NCBI GenBank assembly: GCA_019638475.1
Contig: JAHBTR010000002.1
Coordinates: forward strand, 372,001 to 436,000
DNA length: 64,000 nt
Direction of reading: 5' to 3'
From: Chitinophagaceae bacterium
GTDB lineage: Bacteria > Bacteroidota > Bacteroidia > Chitinophagales > Chitinophagaceae
The notes below the pieces were generated by a model. That model was not told where the DNA came from and ran no database searches. It saw only the letters and a list, made by a program, of their open reading frames with translations. Shown piece by piece: positions 46,021 through 54,127 of this stretch (its first letter is position 1; the number at the start of each line of letters is the position of its first letter). The translations under genes were made by a program, and so were the position numbers.

Positions 46021-46915
46021 ACTGTAAAATTTCTTTTGTTTGTTGTGGTTGAAACCATTGAATAGTATCATCTTTTTTAAACCAAGTTAATTGCCTTTTG
46101 GCATAGTGTCTTGTATTTTTTTTAATTTCATTAATAGCTTCTTGCAAAGAATATTTATTGTGCAAATAATCAAACAATTCTTTGTAACCTACTGATTGCA
46201 AAGCATTCAACTGTTCGTAAGGTAGTAATTGTTTTACTTCATCCAACAAACCATTTTGCATCATTACATCTACACGTTTATTAATGCTATCATATAGTTC
46301 TTCTCTTTCAAGTTCTAAACCAATTTTAACTATATTAAATGGTCTTTGTAGTTGTGTGCCTTTTCTAAAAGTTGTTATAGATTTTCCTGTAAAAGTGATT
46401 ACTTCTAAAGCTCTCATTAATCTTTGAGGATTTTGTTGCTCTGCAATTTTCCAAAATGCTGCATCTTTTCCTTTTACTTGTTGTTGTAGCCATTCCAACC
46501 CTTTTTCATTGTATTGAGTAATTAAAACATCTCTTATATTTTTTGGAATGTCAGGAATTAAATCTAATCCTTCACAAAATGCTTTGATGTATAAACCTGT
46601 GCCACCAACCATTACAGCTATTGGCTGATGTTTAAAAATGTCATTTACTTTTTCTAAAGCATAATTTTCAAAAGTGGCAGCATTAATATTTTGATGTATA
46701 GCATGAGAGTTGATAAAAAAATGTTCTACTTGTTGTAATTCATCTACAGAAGGTTTGGCTACACCGATAGTTAATTCTTTAAAGCATTGTCTGCTATCGG
46801 CAGAAATAATTTTTGTATGAAAGTGTTGTGCTACTTGTATAGCTAATGCAGTTTTGCCTACTGCTGTAGGTCCAACAATAATAATAACTGTATTTTTTTG
46901 TAACACTTTTTGCAA
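45998..46915 (-). CDS. miaA: tRNA dimethylallyltransferase
   Basis: 305 residues. The P-loop is GPTAVGKTALA (about 15-25), then SADSRQCFKELTIGVAKP, the DMAPP/tRNA-binding segment GGTGLYIKAFCEGLD, and RMMRALEVI-like NPQRLMRALEVI. It adds the dimethylallyl group to A37 of tRNAs reading UNN codons, the first step of i6A/ms2i6A formation. Length and motifs are normal. It is the last of several minus-strand genes that include the CCA-adding enzyme, but each seems to have its own promoter. Confidence 0.95.
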   Translation of the reverse strand: MQKVLQKNTVIIIVGPTAVGKTALAIQVAQHFHTKIISADSRQCFKELTIGVAKPSVDELQQVEHFFINSHAIHQNINAATFENYALEKVNDIFKHQPIAVMVGGTGLYIKAFCEGLDLIPDIPKNIRDVLITQYNEKGLEWLQQQVKGKDAAFWKIAEQQNPQRLMRALEVITFTGKSITTFRKGTQLQRPFNIVKIGLELEREELYDSINKRVDVMMQNGLLDEVKQLLPYEQLNALQSVGYKELFDYLHNKYSLQEAINEIKKNTRHYAKRQLTWFKKDDTIQWFQPQQTKEILQFINSSFL

Positions 46916-46954
46916 AAAGTTAATAGATAGAAATTAATGTAAAAAGTTCATTTA

Positions 46955-47515
46955 CTAAAGTTCATCATCAGTATTGTCATCATCAAAACTTTCTTCAGCA
47001 TCATTTTCTTCATCACCTTCTTCTCCAAAGCCAGATGCTGTTTCTGTTAAGTCATATTTTTCTTCAATATCTGTAAACTTATCGCCCAGTAAACTTTTTA
47101 TACCATATTGCTGAGGTCCTATACCTTCTTTACGAGTAATAACAGGATACTCTAATTTTGCATTTTCTTCTTTACTTACATTTATCAACTCTACTAAGAA
47201 TACCCAATTTTTTTCAAAATCGTATTGATAAATAAATTTTTGGTTGGTATTTTTTATTTCATTGCTAATGGGTGTTTCTTCCATAAACAAAGGAGGGGCA
47301 ACGTACTCTTTATCATATTTTTCAAACGTTATTTCTCTTCCTCGCTGCCAATTTTCATTACTTCTAAAAAAAGTAGCTGCATGTTTAGAATCAAATTCAA
47401 AAGATTTTAAAATTGCATAATGCAAGTGTACAAATGTTTGAGTATGTTTTATGGCAATATCTCTATATACTGCATCATCTTCTTCTAAATAAACCCTAAA
47501 TTTTAAAATAGCCAT
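46955..47515 (-). CDS. plasmid pRiA4b ORF-3-like protein
   Basis: 186 residues. The N-terminal 130 match the pRiA4b ORF-3/IS1096 TnpR-like domain pattern: a FRVYLEEDDAVYRDIAIKHTQTFVHLHYAILKSF-type strand-helix start and a later YDFEKNWVFLVELINV segment (about 90-105). The C-terminus (about 155-186) is very acidic (EEGDEENDAEESFDDD), a typical feature of the Bacteroidota versions. Despite the family name nothing suggests a mobile element here; such proteins are often chromosomal singletons of unknown function. A promoter with spacing N19 precedes it. Confidence 0.82.
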   Translation of the reverse strand: MAILKFRVYLEEDDAVYRDIAIKHTQTFVHLHYAILKSFEFDSKHAATFFRSNENWQRGREITFEKYDKEYVAPPLFMEETPISNEIKNTNQKFIYQYDFEKNWVFLVELINVSKEENAKLEYPVITRKEGIGPQQYGIKSLLGDKFTDIEEKYDLTETASGFGEEGDEENDAEESFDDDNTDDEL

Positions 47516-47552
47516 ATTGAAGTTTTGATATTTTTTGAGGTGTAATAAGCAA

Positions 47553-47583
47553 CGAAAATAAGGTTTATTGTACAGGTTGCAAA
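47553..47583 (-). promoter_or_regulatory. promoter of the pRiA4b-like gene
   Basis: On the minus strand TTTG (47580-47583), 19 bases, then TATTTTCG (47553-47560), one mismatch from TAnnTTTG. It lies inside the 3' end of the CCA-transferase gene. Confidence 0.5.
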
Positions 47584-49016
47584 TTGAGTTCTTTAGCTTT
47601 TATCAACATAAAGCTATAAGCAGCATCAAAACTATTTTCTATTTCACCATCTAATATAGCTTCTCTTATGGCATCTTTTATAATGCCTACTTTGCGTGAA
47701 GGTTGCAGATGAAATGTTTGCATAATCAATTCACCAGAAATAGGAGGTTGCCAATTACGTAAATGGTCTTTTGCTTCTACCTCTTTCATGCGTTCTTCTA
47801 CCAAAGAAAAATTGTTTAAATAACGTTGTACTTTTTGTTTGTTTTTGCTAGTTATATCAGCTTTGCATAAAATCATTAAAGCATCTATATCTTCTCCTGC
47901 ATCAAACAATAATCTTCTAATAGCACTATCTGTAATATTTTCTTTTGTAAGAGAAATAGGGCGTAAATGCAATGCCACTAATTTTTGCACAAAACGCATT
48001 TTTTCGTTTAATGGCAACTTTAATTTTGAAAAAATTTTAGGCACCATTTTAGCACCAACAACTTCGTGTCCATGAAAAGTCCATCCTACATTTTCTTCAA
48101 AACGTTTGGTAGCTGGTTTCCCAATATCGTGCAATAGTGCAGCCCATCTTAACCATAAGTCATTAGTGTTAGCACAAATATTATCTACCACTTGTAGTGT
48201 ATGATAAAAATTATCTTTATGCCCTTTATTATCTACATATTCTGCTCCATGCAAAGCCATCATTTGAGGAAAAATAATTTGCAGCAATCCACTTTTGCTT
48301 AGTAAGTCAAAACCAATAGAAGGTTTTGGCGATAACATAATTTTATTCAGTTCGTCTGTTATTCTTTCTTGAGAAATTATGTTAATCCTTTCTGCATTTT
48401 TAGCAATCGCATCAAAGGTATTTTGTTCTATAGTAAAATTTAATTGTGTAGCAAAACGTATAGCTCTCATCATTCTCAAAGGGTCATCACTAAAAGTTTG
48501 AGAAGGTTCAAGAGGTGTTTTTATCATACCTTGCTCTATGTGTTTCATGCCATCAAAAGGGTCTATTAGTTTGCCAAAATCTTCTTTATTCAAACTAATA
48601 GCCAAAGCATTGATGGTAAAATCTCTTCTATTTTGGTCGTCTTGCAAAGTGCCAGGTTGCACTATTGGCTTTCTACTATTAGAACGATAACTCTCTGTTC
48701 TTGCTCCTACAAATTCTATATCAAAAAGTTCGTCAGTATTATTAGCTGTTTCTTTAGAAAGATTAATTTTTATTTGTGCAGTTCCAAAATTTTTAAAGAA
48801 AGCCACATAAGGTTTTGGGTTAAATAAATTGGCTGTTGCATGGGCTAATTCAATACCATCTTGTAAGCAAACAATATCTGCATCTTTTGTATTTCTGCCA
48901 ATAATTTTATCTCGTACAAAACCGCCAATTAAATAGCTTTTTGTATTTAACTGTTCGGTTGCTTTGGCAACTTTTTTTAAAATAAATAATTCTTCTTGAG
49001 AGCATTCTATATCCAT
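47565..49016 (-). CDS. cca: CCA tRNA nucleotidyltransferase (poly(A) polymerase family) with HD domain
   Basis: 483 residues from the ATG at 49016. The nucleotidyltransferase head has [19 protein letters not shown] (DxD metal site, about 34-53) and [13 protein letters not shown]. The neck follows with [12 protein letters not shown]. The C-terminal half carries an HD phosphohydrolase-type domain ([24 protein letters not shown]). It adds or repairs the 3' CCA of tRNAs; both tRNAs in this window lack an encoded CCA, which fits a need for it. An upstream in-frame ATG at 49025 is excluded because the -7 box covers it. Confidence 0.93.
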   Translation of the reverse strand: MDIECSQEELFILKKVAKATEQLNTKSYLIGGFVRDKIIGRNTKDADIVCLQDGIELAHATANLFNPKPYVAFFKNFGTAQIKINLSKETANNTDELFDIEFVGARTESYRSNSRKPIVQPGTLQDDQNRRDFTINALAISLNKEDFGKLIDPFDGMKHIEQGMIKTPLEPSQTFSDDPLRMMRAIRFATQLNFTIEQNTFDAIAKNAERINIISQERITDELNKIMLSPKPSIGFDLLSKSGLLQIIFPQMMALHGAEYVDNKGHKDNFYHTLQVVDNICANTNDLWLRWAALLHDIGKPATKRFEENVGWTFHGHEVVGAKMVPKIFSKLKLPLNEKMRFVQKLVALHLRPISLTKENITDSAIRRLLFDAGEDIDALMILCKADITSKNKQKVQRYLNNFSLVEERMKEVEAKDHLRNWQPPISGELIMQTFHLQPSRKVGIIKDAIREAILDGEIENSFDAAYSFMLIKAKELNLQPVQ

Positions 49017-49022
49017 ACTCAG

Positions 49023-49030
49023 CAAAGATA
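49023..49030 (-). promoter_or_regulatory. -7 element immediately before cca
   Basis: TATCTTTG on the minus strand ends six bases before the chosen ATG at 49016, the same arrangement as upstream of the LytS-type kinase. It predicts a leaderless or nearly leaderless transcript. Confidence 0.5.
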
Positions 49031-49075
49031 ATATGCTGAAGTGTAAGTTAGCCTTGTTTTAAAGTAACAGAATTT

Positions 49076-49330
49076 TTACTTAAATACTATTTGCTCAAAA
49101 ATATCATTAGCATAAAACTCTGCATCAAAGTAAGGATGTTGTGTTTGTAATCCATTATTAATAAAAATGGGTTGCATAGTAATATATTTACTATCAGTTA
49201 TAATGCTTTTAAGGCTATTAATAATAGATGATTGTTCTAAAGCAATCAAAAATTTCTGAACTTTGTCTGATGGAATATTTAAAGTAATCTGTGGCAGAAT
49301 AAAAAATTTAAAAATGAACAGAATACTCAA
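49076..49330 (-). CDS. hypothetical small protein, possibly a gene remnant
   Basis: 84 codons from a TTG; no ATG is available at the N-terminal end. The sequence has a hydrophobic start (SILFIFKFFIL) and a plausible folded part (IPSDKVQKFLIALEQSS, then FDAEFYANDIFEQIVF). I recognise no family. The amino-acid make-up looks protein-like rather than random, but the unusual start and lack of neighbours leave open that it is the 3' remnant of a larger gene. It sits between GGGPS and cca on the same strand. Confidence 0.4.
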   Translation of the reverse strand: MSILFIFKFFILPQITLNIPSDKVQKFLIALEQSSIINSLKSIITDSKYITMQPIFINNGLQTQHPYFDAEFYANDIFEQIVFK

Positions 49331-49415
49331 TAGATAACATAAACTGTGCTATTGAATAAACAAGTAAGTTAATCTTTTGTTACAAGAAGAATCTTTAATG
49401 AAATGAGAAATACAA

Positions 49416-50171
49416 TTACACTTTAGCAGGAGTGCTATGTACAGCATCTGCCAATTCTTTAATAAGTGAAGTATCTTTTTCTATAGCATTGCCTACAACA
49501 ATAATATCTGCACCTGCTTTACAATTTCTATATGCTTTTTCTGGGTCAATAATTCCTCCACCAATAATTAATGGAGATTCTATATGTGTAGCTACTTTTT
49601 CAATCATGCTTTCTGTAATGGGTCTTTTAGCACCACTACCTGCATCCATATAAATTAATTTTTTACCCTGCATTTCTCCTGCCATTGCAGTACACATAGC
49701 TATATCATTTTTATCTGCTGGTATAGGCGTAGCATTTGAAATATAAGAAACAGTTGTTGGTGCTCCACCATCAATAACCATGTAGCCTGTAGGTATAATT
49801 TCTAATCCACTTTTCTTTACAAATGGTGCACTTACTACATGCTGACCAATTAATAATTCAGGATTACGACCAGAAATTAATGAAAGATATAAAAGTGCAT
49901 CTGCATATTTACTTACTTGAGATGGTGAACCAGGAAATAATGCAACAGGAATATGACAAGACTTTTTTATTTGAATAATACATTCATCTAAATAATTAGA
50001 TATAACCAATGAGCCTCCTACAAAAAAATAATCCACTTTAGCTTCTACTGCTAATGCAACAAGTTGCTCAAGAGATTGAGTATTTACTTTATCAGGGTCA
50101 ATTAAAACAGTAAAACATTTTTTCCCTTGCTTTTTATCTTCCCTGAATTTATTATACAAATCTTGTTTCAT
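49416..50171 (-). CDS. geranylgeranylglyceryl/heptaprenylglyceryl phosphate synthase family protein
   Basis: 251 residues from the ATG at 50171. A TIM barrel of the GGGPS/PcrB family: FTVLIDPDKV (about 20-29), DYFFVGGSLV (about 46-55), FPGSPSQVSKYADALLYLSLISGRN, MDAGSGAKRPI, IIGGGI and IVVGNAIE (phosphate-binding ends). The enzyme joins sn-glycerol-1-phosphate to a long prenyl diphosphate, making an ether bond of archaeal type. Homologues occur in several Bacteroidota, but the final lipid is not well understood. No glycerol-1-phosphate dehydrogenase gene is nearby. Upstream starts are less likely because they overlap a weak promoter-like element. Confidence 0.9.
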   Translation of the reverse strand: MKQDLYNKFREDKKQGKKCFTVLIDPDKVNTQSLEQLVALAVEAKVDYFFVGGSLVISNYLDECIIQIKKSCHIPVALFPGSPSQVSKYADALLYLSLISGRNPELLIGQHVVSAPFVKKSGLEIIPTGYMVIDGGAPTTVSYISNATPIPADKNDIAMCTAMAGEMQGKKLIYMDAGSGAKRPITESMIEKVATHIESPLIIGGGIIDPEKAYRNCKAGADIIVVGNAIEKDTSLIKELADAVHSTPAKV

Positions 50172-50388
50172 TCTATTGTTTATAAAGTGGTATTGCAAAA
50201 ATGCAGAAAACAATTACTCTTACCAATAGTTGGGTTAAAAATATTAATTTTTTGAATAAAAAAAACAGATATGTTACACTTTTTGTGATAAACCCTTAAA
50301 AATATTGCTATATAGGTATAATTTGATATGTATAAGTATATCAAAACACAAAAACAATAATCAATAACCGCATTAATATACAAAAATA

Positions 50389-50409
50389 TTTCTCACATAG
50401 TGTGAGAAA
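50389..50409. promoter_or_regulatory. perfect palindrome TTTCTCACA-TAG-TGTGAGAAA
   Basis: Nine-base perfect arms with a three-base centre, about 190 bases before nrdJ. It is most simply a dimer-binding operator; the tiny loop makes an RNA hairpin less favourable. Confidence 0.5.
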
Positions 50410-50456
50410 CTTATCTAATTCAATAGGGATTTGGGCTATGAAATTTTAAAGCCCTC

Positions 50457-50477
50457 TTATCCACAAACTGTGGATTT
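50457..50477. promoter_or_regulatory. DnaA-box pair upstream of nrdJ
   Basis: TTATCCACA (50457-50465) is identical to the strict DnaA-box consensus. After three bases an inverted near-box, TGTGGATTT, follows (50469-50477). In Escherichia coli DnaA binds upstream of the class Ia ribonucleotide reductase genes; a parallel for this class II enzyme is inference. The inverted repeat extends outwards by CTTAT and ATAAG. Confidence 0.5.
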
Positions 50478-50484
50478 TATAAGC

Positions 50485-50574
50485 ATGGAATTTTCAAAAT
50501 GGAAAGATATTTTCGTTCACCGCATTACAAAAAATGTAAAGCGGAATTTGATAACCCAAATACTAACTTTTTAA
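50485..50574 (+). CDS. possible 29-codon leader peptide upstream of nrdJ
   Basis: An ATG-to-TAA frame encoding MEFSKWKDIFVHRITKNVKR and nine more residues, ending 22 bases before the nrdJ start. It spans the fourth hairpin and the 20-base repeat shared with 3825-3844. There is no homology evidence; in AT-rich DNA a frame of this length may be chance. Confidence 0.2.
   Translation: MEFSKWKDIFVHRITKNVKRNLITQILTF
50500..50519. repeat. second copy of the 20-bp repeat
   Basis: TGGAAAGATATTTTC followed by GTTCA; one mismatch to the copy at 3825-3844 after rnr. Confidence 0.4.
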
Positions 50575-50596
50575 CCACCCATAAATTCTATTACTC

Positions 50597-53500
50597 ATGG
50601 CTAACAACAAAAAAGAGCAACGCTTACAGTTCAGTAGAAAATTCACTAAAGATGATGTAAGCCCATTTGAACAATTTGAGTATGACTATCGTACCAGTAT
50701 TATCAAAAACCCTACTGGAGAAACGGTATTTGAAATGAATAATGTGGAGGTGCCAAAGCAATGGAGTCAAATAGCTACAGATATTTTAGCACAAAAATAT
50801 TTTAGAAAAGCAGGTGTGCCACAAGCTGATGGTTCTTTAAGTAGAGAAACAAGTGTAAAACAAGTAGCACATCGTATGGCTAATTGTTGGAGAGTGTGGG
50901 GAGAACGCTATGGTTATTTTGCAACTAAAAAAGATGCACAAATTTTTTATGAAGAATTAGTATATAGTATATTAAACCAAAGTTGTGTACCCAATAGCCC
51001 ACAATGGTTTAATACAGGCTTATATGAAAGTTATGGTATTACAGGAAAACCACAAGGACATTATTATATAGACCCAGAAAATGGCGAATTGAAAAAATCT
51101 GCCAATGCTTATGAACGTCCTCAACCACATGCTTGTTTTATTTTAAGTGTAAGTGATGATTTGGTAAATGATGGTGGCATTATGGATTTATGGATTAGAG
51201 AAGCAAGAATTTTTAAATATGGTTCAGGTGTAGGAACAAATTTTTCTCAAATACGTGGTAGTGGAGAAAAACTTAGTGGTGGTGGTACATCAAGTGGCTT
51301 AATGAGCTTCTTAAAAATTGGTGATAGAAGTGCTGGTGCAATAAAAAGTGGTGGTACAACAAGACGTGCAGCTAAAATGGTTTGCTTAGATTTAGACCAC
51401 CCAGAAGTAATGGAATTTATTAATTGGAAAGTAGAAGAAGAAAAGAAAGTTGCAGCATTGGTAGCAGCAGGTTATGATAATAGTTATGAAGGAGAAGCCT
51501 ATGCAACTGTTGCTGGTCAAAACTCAAATAATTCACTTCGTATTCCTAATGAATTTTTTAAAGTATTAGAAGAGGATGGTGATTGGGAATTAAAAGCAAG
51601 AACTGATGGAAGAGTAATGAAAAAAATTCCAGCCCGTGAAGTATGGAATCAAATAGCTTATGCAGCATGGCGTTGTGCAGACCCAGGTACTCAATATGAT
51701 ACTACTATTAATGAATGGCATACTTGCCCTCAAGGTGGAAGAATCAATGCATCTAACCCTTGTAGTGAATACATGTTTTTAGATAATACAGCTTGTAATT
51801 TAGCTTCTATCAATCTTAGAAAATTCTTTGATGAAAATACCAATCAAATAGATATTGAAGGTTTAGAGTACATTAGTCGTTTATGGACAGTAGTGTTAGA
51901 AATAAGCGTATTAATGGCTCAGTTTCCAAGCAAAGAAGTAGCACAGCTTTCTTACGATTACAGAACATTGGGTTTAGGATTTGCTAACTTAGGTACTATT
52001 TTAATGATAAGTGGCATAGCTTATGATAGTGAAGAAGCAAGAGCCATAGCAGGCTCTATTAGTGCAATAATGACTGGCACAGCTTATAAAACTTCAGCAG
52101 AAATGGCTTCATTCTTAGGTGCATTTGCTCGTTATAAAGAAAACGAAAAAGATATGCTGCGTGTAATGAGAAACCACAGAGCAGCAGCTTATGATGCAGA
52201 TGAAGCCTATGAAAATTTAAGTATAAAACCAGTAGGACTTAAAGCAAAATATTGCCCAACAAATTTATTAAAAGCTGCTACAAAAGCATGGGACGATGCA
52301 GTACAATTAGGAGAAAAATATGGTTATAGAAATGCACAAACTACTGTTATTGCACCTACAGGTACTATAGGTTTAGTAATGGATTGTGATACCACAGGTG
52401 TAGAACCAGATTTTGCTTTAGTGAAATTTAAAAAACTTAGTGGTGGTGGTTATTTCAAAATAATTAATGGTGCTGTACCCAATGCTTTAAAAACTTTGGG
52501 TTATAGTCAAAAAGAAATTGAAGCTATAGAAAAATATGCAGTAGGTGCTGCAAGTTTTGAAGGAGCACCTGCTATCAATCCTCAAACATTAAGTGCAAAA
52601 GGGTTTACTTCAGAAGAAATTAATAAACTAAATGCTGCTGCAAAATCTGCTTTTGAAATTGGTTTTGTATTCAATAAATTTACTTTAGGAGATGCTTGTT
52701 TACAGCGTTTAGGATTTACAGAAGAACAATATAATGATTGGAGCTTTAATTTATTAGAAGCATTAGGATTTACAGAAGAAGAAATAGATGCTGCTAATGA
52801 TTATGTATGTGGCACCATGACAGTAGAAGGAGCACCTGCTTTAAAAGAAGAACATTTACCCATATTTGATTGTGCCAATAAATGTGGTAAAAAAGGTCAG
52901 CGTTATATTCATGCAAATGGACATATTAGAATGATGTCTGCTTGTCAGCCTTTTTTAAGTGGTGCAATTTCTAAAACAATTAATTTACCACACGAAGCAA
53001 CAGTAGAAGAAATAGCAGATTGTTATAAACTAAGTTGGGAACTTGGATTAAAAGCCAACGCTTTATATAGAGATGGAAGTAAGTTATCACAACCTTTAAG
53101 CACCAAAAGCGATAAGAAGAAAAAGACAACAGACGGCAGTCAACAGTCCACAGAAAATGCAACAATTACTGTGGACAGTGAACTATCTACTGTTGATGCT
53201 TCTTCAAACATTGTTGATTTAACCAAATTATCTGTAGATGATTTATTAGAAGAAGTAAACAGAAGAATGACAGCTTCTACAGACACAACTTTGAAACGCC
53301 AATTATCCAGAATTGTAGAAAGAAAATCTTTACCAGCAAAACGTAAAGGCTTTACACAAAAAGCAAAAATTAATGGTCAAGCTCTCTTTTTAAGAACAGG
53401 TGAGTATAGTGATGGAACTTTAGGAGAAATATTCATTGACTTAGCAAAAGAAGGTTCTACTGTTCGTAGCTTAATGAACTGCTTTGCTATTGCAGTTTCT

Positions 53501-53986
53501 GTAGGCTTACAATATGGCGTACCATTAGAAGAGTTTGTAGAAAAATTTGTATTCACACGTTTTGAGCCAGCAGGAATGGTTGACCATCCAAACATTAAAA
53601 CAACTACTTCTTTAGTAGATTTTGTTTTCAGAGCTTTAGCTTATGAATACTTAGGAAGAACAGATTTAGTGCATGTGTTAGACATACCTGAAATTGGTAA
53701 TACAGGAAATGAAGATGATTATACAGAGCAAAACCAATTAAGCAGTGTTCATATTACAGCACCAACACAAAATGTTGCTTCTCCTAATACAACACCTTCT
53801 GTTGTACCACAAAAATTGCAAAGAGCAGCTACTGTAAAAACTGAAGTAGGTTTAGATGCTGTAAACAGTGCAGCTAAAAGTATGCAAAGCGATGCACCTG
53901 CTTGTAATGTTTGTGGACATATCACTATCAGAAGTGGTACTTGTTATAAATGTTTAAACTGTGGCAATAGCTTAGGTTGTAGTTAA
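50597..53986 (+). CDS. nrdJ: vitamin B12-dependent (class II) ribonucleotide reductase
   Basis: 1129 residues. NrdJ makes deoxynucleotides using adenosylcobalamin to create the thiyl radical. Visible blocks: N-terminal region with [10 protein letters not shown], active-site segments [18 protein letters not shown] and [24 protein letters not shown], then [26 protein letters not shown], and a Cys-rich zinc-ribbon-like C-terminus ([26 protein letters not shown]) that shuttles electrons. The linker at about 845-870 ([19 protein letters not shown]) looks like repeat DNA inserted in frame. B12 dependence implies uptake or synthesis elsewhere. No class I nrdAB genes are in the window. The leader is unusually structured. 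Confidence 0.94.
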   Translation: MANNKKEQRLQFSRKFTKDDVSPFEQFEYDYRTSIIKNPTGETVFEMNNVEVPKQWSQIATDILAQKYFRKAGVPQADGSLSRETSVKQVAHRMANCWRVWGERYGYFATKKDAQIFYEELVYSILNQSCVPNSPQWFNTGLYESYGITGKPQGHYYIDPENGELKKSANAYERPQPHACFILSVSDDLVNDGGIMDLWIREARIFKYGSGVGTNFSQIRGSGEKLSGGGTSSGLMSFLKIGDRSAGAIKSGGTTRRAAKMVCLDLDHPEVMEFINWKVEEEKKVAALVAAGYDNSYEGEAYATVAGQNSNNSLRIPNEFFKVLEEDGDWELKARTDGRVMKKIPAREVWNQIAYAAWRCADPGTQYDTTINEWHTCPQGGRINASNPCSEYMFLDNTACNLASINLRKFFDENTNQIDIEGLEYISRLWTVVLEISVLMAQFPSKEVAQLSYDYRTLGLGFANLGTILMISGIAYDSEEARAIAGSISAIMTGTAYKTSAEMASFLGAFARYKENEKDMLRVMRNHRAAAYDADEAYENLSIKPVGLKAKYCPTNLLKAATKAWDDAVQLGEKYGYRNAQTTVIAPTGTIGLVMDCDTTGVEPDFALVKFKKLSGGGYFKIINGAVPNALKTLGYSQKEIEAIEKYAVGAASFEGAPAINPQTLSAKGFTSEEINKLNAAAKSAFEIGFVFNKFTLGDACLQRLGFTEEQYNDWSFNLLEALGFTEEEIDAANDYVCGTMTVEGAPALKEEHLPIFDCANKCGKKGQRYIHANGHIRMMSACQPFLSGAISKTINLPHEATVEEIADCYKLSWELGLKANALYRDGSKLSQPLSTKSDKKKKTTDGSQQSTENATITVDSELSTVDASSNIVDLTKLSVDDLLEEVNRRMTASTDTTLKRQLSRIVERKSLPAKRKGFTQKAKINGQALFLRTGEYSDGTLGEIFIDLAKEGSTVRSLMNCFAIAVSVGLQYGVPLEEFVEKFVFTRFEPAGMVDHPNIKTTTSLVDFVFRALAYEYLGRTDLVHVLDIPEIGNTGNEDDYTEQNQLSSVHITAPTQNVASPNTTPSVVPQKLQRAATVKTEVGLDAVNSAAKSMQSDAPACNVCGHITIRSGTCYKCLNCGNSLGCS
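53137..53195. repeat. repeat-like insertion inside nrdJ
   Basis: GGCAGTCAACAGTCCACAG and, 15 bases on, CTGTGGACAGTGAACT form an imperfect palindrome with perfect core GTCCACAG (53146-53153) / CTGTGGAC (53169-53176). The sequence is of the 'CAGT-GACTGT' type seen as dispersed intergenic repeats, but here it is read in frame. Confidence 0.45.
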
Positions 53987-54015
53987 ACGACATTGGGTAA
54001 GTAGTTTTATCAGCA

Positions 54016-54047
54016 ACAGAGGTGCTTTAAAGCATCTCTGTTTTTTT
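54016..54047 (+). terminator. nrdJ terminator
   Basis: Arms ACAGAGGTGCT and AGCATCTCTGT (one G-U pair) around TTAA, followed by T7. Confidence 0.85.
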
Positions 54048-54127
54048 GTTATTGAAAGCCGATAATTCTATAAAAGAAAAATAATTCATAAAGTACTATA
54101 ACCAATTTTATAGTTATTTTGTTAGCC

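Larger units (their letters stand above)
50172..50596. other. 425-bp intergenic region with four successive inverted repeats before nrdJ
   Basis: The stretch separates the divergent GGGPS and nrdJ genes. The half near nrdJ holds, in order: TTTCTCACA/TGTGAGAAA (50389-50409), GGGCT/AGCCC (50433-50454), the DnaA-box dyad (50456-50482), and CCGCATTACA/TGTAAAGCGG (50520-50544, one mismatch, loop of five A). No cobalamin riboswitch signature or NrdR-box pair is evident. It could be a structured leader or a row of protein-binding sites. Confidence 0.55.

Noticed and set aside
46955..47515. Mobile element because of the pRiA4b/IS1096 family name
   Set aside because: There is no transposase, terminal inverted repeat or target duplication; the gene sits among housekeeping genes with its own promoter.
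50389..50409. NrdR box upstream of nrdJ
   Set aside because: The palindrome TTTCTCACA/TGTGAGAAA does not match the AT-rich NrdR consensus and is not paired at the usual 31-32 base spacing.
50172..50596. Cobalamin riboswitch upstream of the B12-dependent nrdJ
   Set aside because: The location is attractive, but the B12-box core (GCCACTG-like) and the usual multi-arm arrangement were not found; the inverted repeats are short and separate.
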